Translations under genes and position numbers: made by a program
Notes under the pieces: generated by a model
Seen by the model: the letters and a program-made list of their open reading frames with translations, nothing else
Databases searched by the model: none
Told to the model about the DNA's origin: nothing
Assembly (NCBI GenBank): GCA_031273705.1
Contig: JAISRJ010000266.1
Span: 1 to 8,961 of the forward strand
Source: Clostridiales bacterium
Lineage (GTDB): Bacteria > Bacillota > Clostridia > Lachnospirales > WQUN01
Reading direction: 5' to 3'
DNA: 8,961 nucleotides
Shown here: one piece after another, positions 6,874 to 8,961 of the stretch
Layout of the letters: the number at the start of each line of letters is the position of its first letter
Position numbering within the stretch: position 1 is the first letter of the stretch

Positions 6874-6892
6874 AAAAAAAGAGCCGAAGCCC
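6874..6892 (-). terminator. Terminator-like hairpin inside the invertible segment, facing the sugar operon
   Basis: On the minus strand GGGC-TTCG-GCTC is followed by seven T. The stem is 4 bp (one G-U) but is closed by a C(UUCG)G tetraloop, the most stable tetraloop type, and the U tract is immediate. On the plus strand the same bases give a mismatched stem and no U run, so it acts in one direction only. As drawn it would stop minus-strand transcription entering from the recombinase side; after inversion it would stop transcription toward the recombinase. The stem is short, so strength is uncertain. Confidence 0.45.
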
Positions 6893-6914
6893 ATTGATAT
6901 TAAAGAAAAATAGT

Positions 6915-6942
6915 AGCTAGGTAACATATTGGGAAATATGTT
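6915..6942 (-). repeat. Right inverted repeat arm with recombinase-like core
   Basis: Inward extension AGCTAGGT (6915-6922), then the core: AACATATT (6923-6930), spacer GGGA (6931-6934), AATATGTT (6935-6942). The two half-sites are a perfect 8-bp dyad. The arm ends 38 bp before the recombinase start codon. Confidence 0.85.
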
Positions 6943-6980
6943 GTATAAGCGAAATAATAATTCTTAGGAGGCTCTTCCCC

Positions 6981-7553
6981 ATGTCAACCACCCAACCAAT
7001 CCGCGATAAGAAGCAAATCAGTGAACTTTCCAACTATTATTTAGATCGCGGACAAATCCGCAACCACCTTCTCATTGTCTTGAGTGTACACACTGCGCTA
7101 CGCATCAGCGATATATTGCGTTTGACCTGGGACGACGTTTACGACTTTGATAACAGCCGCGTTCGCAAAAGTATTACCATAGCCGAGAAGAAAACGAAAA
7201 AGGCAAAAACAATCGCGCTCCACCAGCAAATTATAAAAGCGCTTACGGTTTACGCTCAAGTTTCAAAAAAAAGAGTACCATTGTTTTTGAACAAACGCAC
7301 AGGAAAAGCCATCAGCCGTACTCAAGCCTACCGTATAATACGCACCGCCGCCGAAAAGCTGCAATTTCAAGCCCGGGTTTCCTGCCATTCCCTTCGCAAG
7401 ACGTTTGGTTATCACGCTTGGAAAAGCGGAGTATCACCCGTTATAATCATGGATATATACAACCATAGTTCTCTTGCGACCACTCGCCGTTACCTTGGCG
7501 TCACGCAAGACGATAAAAACGCGGTTTATGTAGGTCTGAATCTGATAGGATGA
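6981..7553 (+). CDS. Short tyrosine recombinase (FimB/FimE-sized, catalytic-domain type)
   Basis: Site-specific tyrosine recombinase of 190 residues, the size of the FimB/FimE inversion recombinases (about 200) and much shorter than phage integrases. It lacks most of the N-terminal core-binding domain. The full catalytic set is visible: TALRISDILRL (38-48, R41), the lysine-rich beta-hairpin EKKTKKAK (69-76), CHSLRKTFGYHAWK (135-148, H136 and R139), YNHSS (160-164, H162) and TTRRYLG (167-173, nucleophile Y171). It should cut and rejoin DNA through a 3'-phosphotyrosine. ATG start with AGGAGG 9 nt upstream. The only dyad-type target sites in view are the inverted repeats immediately upstream, suggesting that it inverts that segment. 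No phage, conjugation or excisionase genes accompany it, so it does not look like an integrative element's integrase. Confidence 0.93.
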   Translation: MSTTQPIRDKKQISELSNYYLDRGQIRNHLLIVLSVHTALRISDILRLTWDDVYDFDNSRVRKSITIAEKKTKKAKTIALHQQIIKALTVYAQVSKKRVPLFLNKRTGKAISRTQAYRIIRTAAEKLQFQARVSCHSLRKTFGYHAWKSGVSPVIIMDIYNHSSLATTRRYLGVTQDDKNAVYVGLNLIG

Positions 7554-7680
7554 GAATGATTCGCGCTAAACCCACTTGGAACTTGGAAGCACTCCATTTT
7601 ATTTTTATTTTTTATATTTCTCAATCTTTATCTAATTTATATCATAATTTTTGGAATAACGCAAGTGCTTTGTTTCACCT

Positions 7681-7698
7681 GTGTGCTCTGTGTGCTCT
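7681..7698. repeat. Two tandem copies of GTGTGCTCT
   Basis: A perfect 9-bp unit occurs twice head to tail in the 186-bp gap between the recombinase and tmcAL. The rest of the gap is AT-rich, with T-rich runs at 7597-7620 and no clear hairpin, so no terminator for either convergent gene can be assigned. Two copies may be chance. Confidence 0.4.
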
Positions 7699-7739
7699 GA
7701 AAGGTAGACTAAAATCAAGGACTGGTAAAGACAAACGCT

Positions 7740-8918
7740 TCAAACTATAATAATTCCCTTCCGATACTCTTGATTTAACTCAAAGGTATTTTTTTTATTC
7801 CCGCAGGAAAGATAAAATATATCGGTCGACTCAATCTCTTTGCGCAGCATAGTATGTGCCGAAGAACTTAATTTCTGTTCCGCGTTTTTTAATCCTGCCA
7901 ATACAGGTAGGCTTGCCGAAAATATCATTTTGGAAAGAAGCCGCTCCGCCGATTTTCTAAATCCTAATACTCGAATATATGGTGGGTTTGGCGTTTCTAA
8001 AAAATCGGCGGTCTTTATATTTAATAGCAAATGTAAAGCCGCGCGTTTAAGCCGGGTGTAAGCGTGTCGTTTAGTTTTAACCATCTCTAATAGTTCGGCA
8101 GAGTTACACGCATTAACACAATACTTTTTGAATCGTTCCGCAACTCCGTCATTCATATCCAAAATCTTCTTTATATCTTCCGTATCCATAGTTATCAGCT
8201 TGTATCTAAGAATTTCATCCAGTCTTGAAAAATCCGTCGATCCACATTGCTCCAGAGTGTTTCGTAAGATAGAACCGGCGGTTTGCGGCATGTACTCAGC
8301 CGCTTCCCGCAAATTATCGTTAAAAATCATGTCTCTAAGGTCGGAAGCCTTTAATGTATTCGATAAACGTTCAATAGTAATCGGAACAATTGAAGAATGA
8401 GTTTTGTGCAACGCCTTTAAATATTCTATTGCCAAGATATTATTGGGTTTATTGATAAAATCGTGATCTATGCGCAAACTACTAAGAGACTGTTCTACCG
8501 CGCTAAAATAAGGGAGGCCCTTCGACATGCCCAAATGAATTCGCTGATTTATTTCTTCCGAACTAAGAGCGCCGGCTATCAAAGAAAGATAATCTAAATC
8601 GCCGCTTTCGGATCCGAAGGATATATGAGTGATAACGCCGGTTGCGTTAAGCAAGTGTATTCCTGCGTCGGCGAAAATTTCGGCGGATGCTGTCGCGTAC
8701 ATTAATGGCAACTCGATAACAATATCAGCTCCGGATGCAAGAGCCATAGATGTTCGTCCATATTTGTCGATTATTGTGGGTTCACCACGCTGCGTAAAGT
8801 TTCCATTCATCAGCACTACAACATATTCCGCCGCCGCCGCGGACTTCGAAATAGATAAATGATAAAAATGTCCGTTATGAAATGGATTATATTCCGCAAT
8901 GATACCCAGTATTGACAT
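7740..8918 (-). CDS. tmcAL: tRNA(Met) cytidine acetate ligase TmcAL (YlbM)
   Basis: Cytoplasmic enzyme that activates acetate with ATP and forms N4-acetylcytidine at the wobble position of elongator tRNA(Met). The 392 residues match the family's usual length. The N-terminal HIGH-type nucleotidyltransferase domain shows GIIAEYNPFHNGHFYH (5-20, H14 and H17), VLMNGNFTQRGEP (35-47) and IELPLMYATASAE (68-80). KPNNILAIEYLKAL (157-170) and ASDLRDMI (191-198) are family-typical nucleotide-site segments, and KTKRHAYTRLKRAALHLLL (281-299) is the conserved basic region of the C-terminal domain. Nothing essential seems missing. ATG start with GGATGAG 5 nt upstream. It is convergent with the recombinase and belongs to the conserved chromosome rather than to the variable region, marking its boundary. 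Confidence 0.95.
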   Translation of the reverse strand: MSILGIIAEYNPFHNGHFYHLSISKSAAAAEYVVVLMNGNFTQRGEPTIIDKYGRTSMALASGADIVIELPLMYATASAEIFADAGIHLLNATGVITHISFGSESGDLDYLSLIAGALSSEEINQRIHLGMSKGLPYFSAVEQSLSSLRIDHDFINKPNNILAIEYLKALHKTHSSIVPITIERLSNTLKASDLRDMIFNDNLREAAEYMPQTAGSILRNTLEQCGSTDFSRLDEILRYKLITMDTEDIKKILDMNDGVAERFKKYCVNACNSAELLEMVKTKRHAYTRLKRAALHLLLNIKTADFLETPNPPYIRVLGFRKSAERLLSKMIFSASLPVLAGLKNAEQKLSSSAHTMLRKEIESTDIFYLSCGNKKNTFELNQEYRKGIIIV

Positions 8919-8934
8919 AATAACTCATCCAATC

Positions 8935-8954
8935 TCTTAGCGCTGAAGCTAAGA
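8935..8954 (-). other. Small hairpin in the tmcAL leader
   Basis: TCTTAGC and GCTAAGA pair perfectly (7 bp) around a 6-base loop, ending 16 bp upstream of the tmcAL start. There is no T run on the minus strand after it, so it is not an obvious terminator of an upstream gene. It could be a leader hairpin or chance. Confidence 0.3.
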
Positions 8955-8961
8955 TTCAAGC

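Larger units (their letters stand above)
6783..6942. promoter_or_regulatory. Candidate invertible DNA switch (inverton) between the sugar operon and a recombinase gene
   Basis: A 160-bp segment bounded by 28-bp inverted repeats (6783-6810 and 6915-6942) with 104 bp between the arms. Each arm carries a dyad core of two 8-bp half-sites around a 4-bp spacer, the architecture of a tyrosine recombinase site. The spacers are TCCC on the left and GGGA on the right, i.e. the same site in opposite orientation, which predicts inversion of the DNA between the crossover points (about 6795-6930). The segment sits between the divergent nonulosonic acid operon (minus) and the recombinase gene (plus, start 6981). 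It contains a directional terminator-like hairpin. TATAAG lies at its left edge facing the operon and TTGATA (6894-6899) faces the recombinase, but neither forms a convincing complete promoter. Confidence 0.68.

Noticed and set aside
6783..6942. A MITE or small insertion sequence with 28-bp terminal inverted repeats
   Set aside because: The bases just outside the arms (AAGGC left, GTATA right) are not a target duplication, and each arm has an internal 8-4-8 dyad with opposed asymmetric spacers, which fits recombinase sites better. A MITE is not fully excluded.
6981..7553. Integrase of a prophage, ICE or genomic island
   Set aside because: No tRNA or direct-repeat attachment site, no phage or transfer genes, and the protein is much shorter than typical integrases. 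A dyad-bearing inverted repeat lies directly upstream instead.
7550..7750. 66-codon plus-strand frame overlapping the recombinase stop
   Set aside because: Its ATG overlaps the recombinase stop but there is no specific SD, the composition is that of AT-rich intergenic DNA, and it runs into the 3' end of tmcAL.
8819..8826. Another copy of the AACATATT half-site inside tmcAL
   Set aside because: It is a lone 8-mer without the partner half-site or spacer, inside a conserved coding region; expected by chance.

Overview
The window reads like a low-to-medium GC Firmicute, probably a clostridial-type anaerobe. This is inferred from gene content: an Rne/Rng ribonuclease, TmcAL (YlbM), an exported copper-amine-oxidase-stalk plus transglutaminase protein, and an SpsE/SpsF/SpsG-like sugar cluster. 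Frequent TTG starts with purine-rich Shine-Dalgarno (SD) sites fit this. No rRNA, tRNA, CRISPR array or intact phage is visible.

Layout: (1) 1-375, plus strand, the 3' end of an RNase G/E gene. (2) 531-1178, plus, deoC. (3) 1261-2694, minus, a secreted stalk-domain/transglutaminase-like protein convergent with deoC. (4) 2833-about 6632, minus, a tight three-gene nonulosonic (sialic-like) acid operon. In transcription order it holds a polysaccharide pyruvyl transferase family gene, a fused CMP-sugar cytidylyltransferase/PseG-like hydrolase, and a NeuB-family synthase. (5) 6633-6980, a gene-poor stretch with two 28-bp inverted repeats, each carrying an 8-4-8 dyad. (6) 6981-7553, plus, a 190-residue FimB/FimE-sized tyrosine recombinase. 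(7) 7740-8918, minus, tmcAL.

The main discovery candidate is a two-layer phase-variation arrangement on the surface-sugar operon. The inverted repeats carry asymmetric 4-bp spacers in opposite orientation, as expected for inversion rather than excision. They lie between the operon and a solitary recombinase, and enclose a directional terminator-like hairpin. Separately, the first gene of the operon is split by an 11-G tract. At 11 G it stops early; at 10 or 13 G the two halves join into one frame of about 370 codons. One layer would switch transcription of the operon and the other would switch one sugar-modifying enzyme.

The gene families come directly from motifs. The inversion, the slippage and the exact sugar product are inferences. 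An assembly indel at the homopolymer is the main alternative for the split gene.
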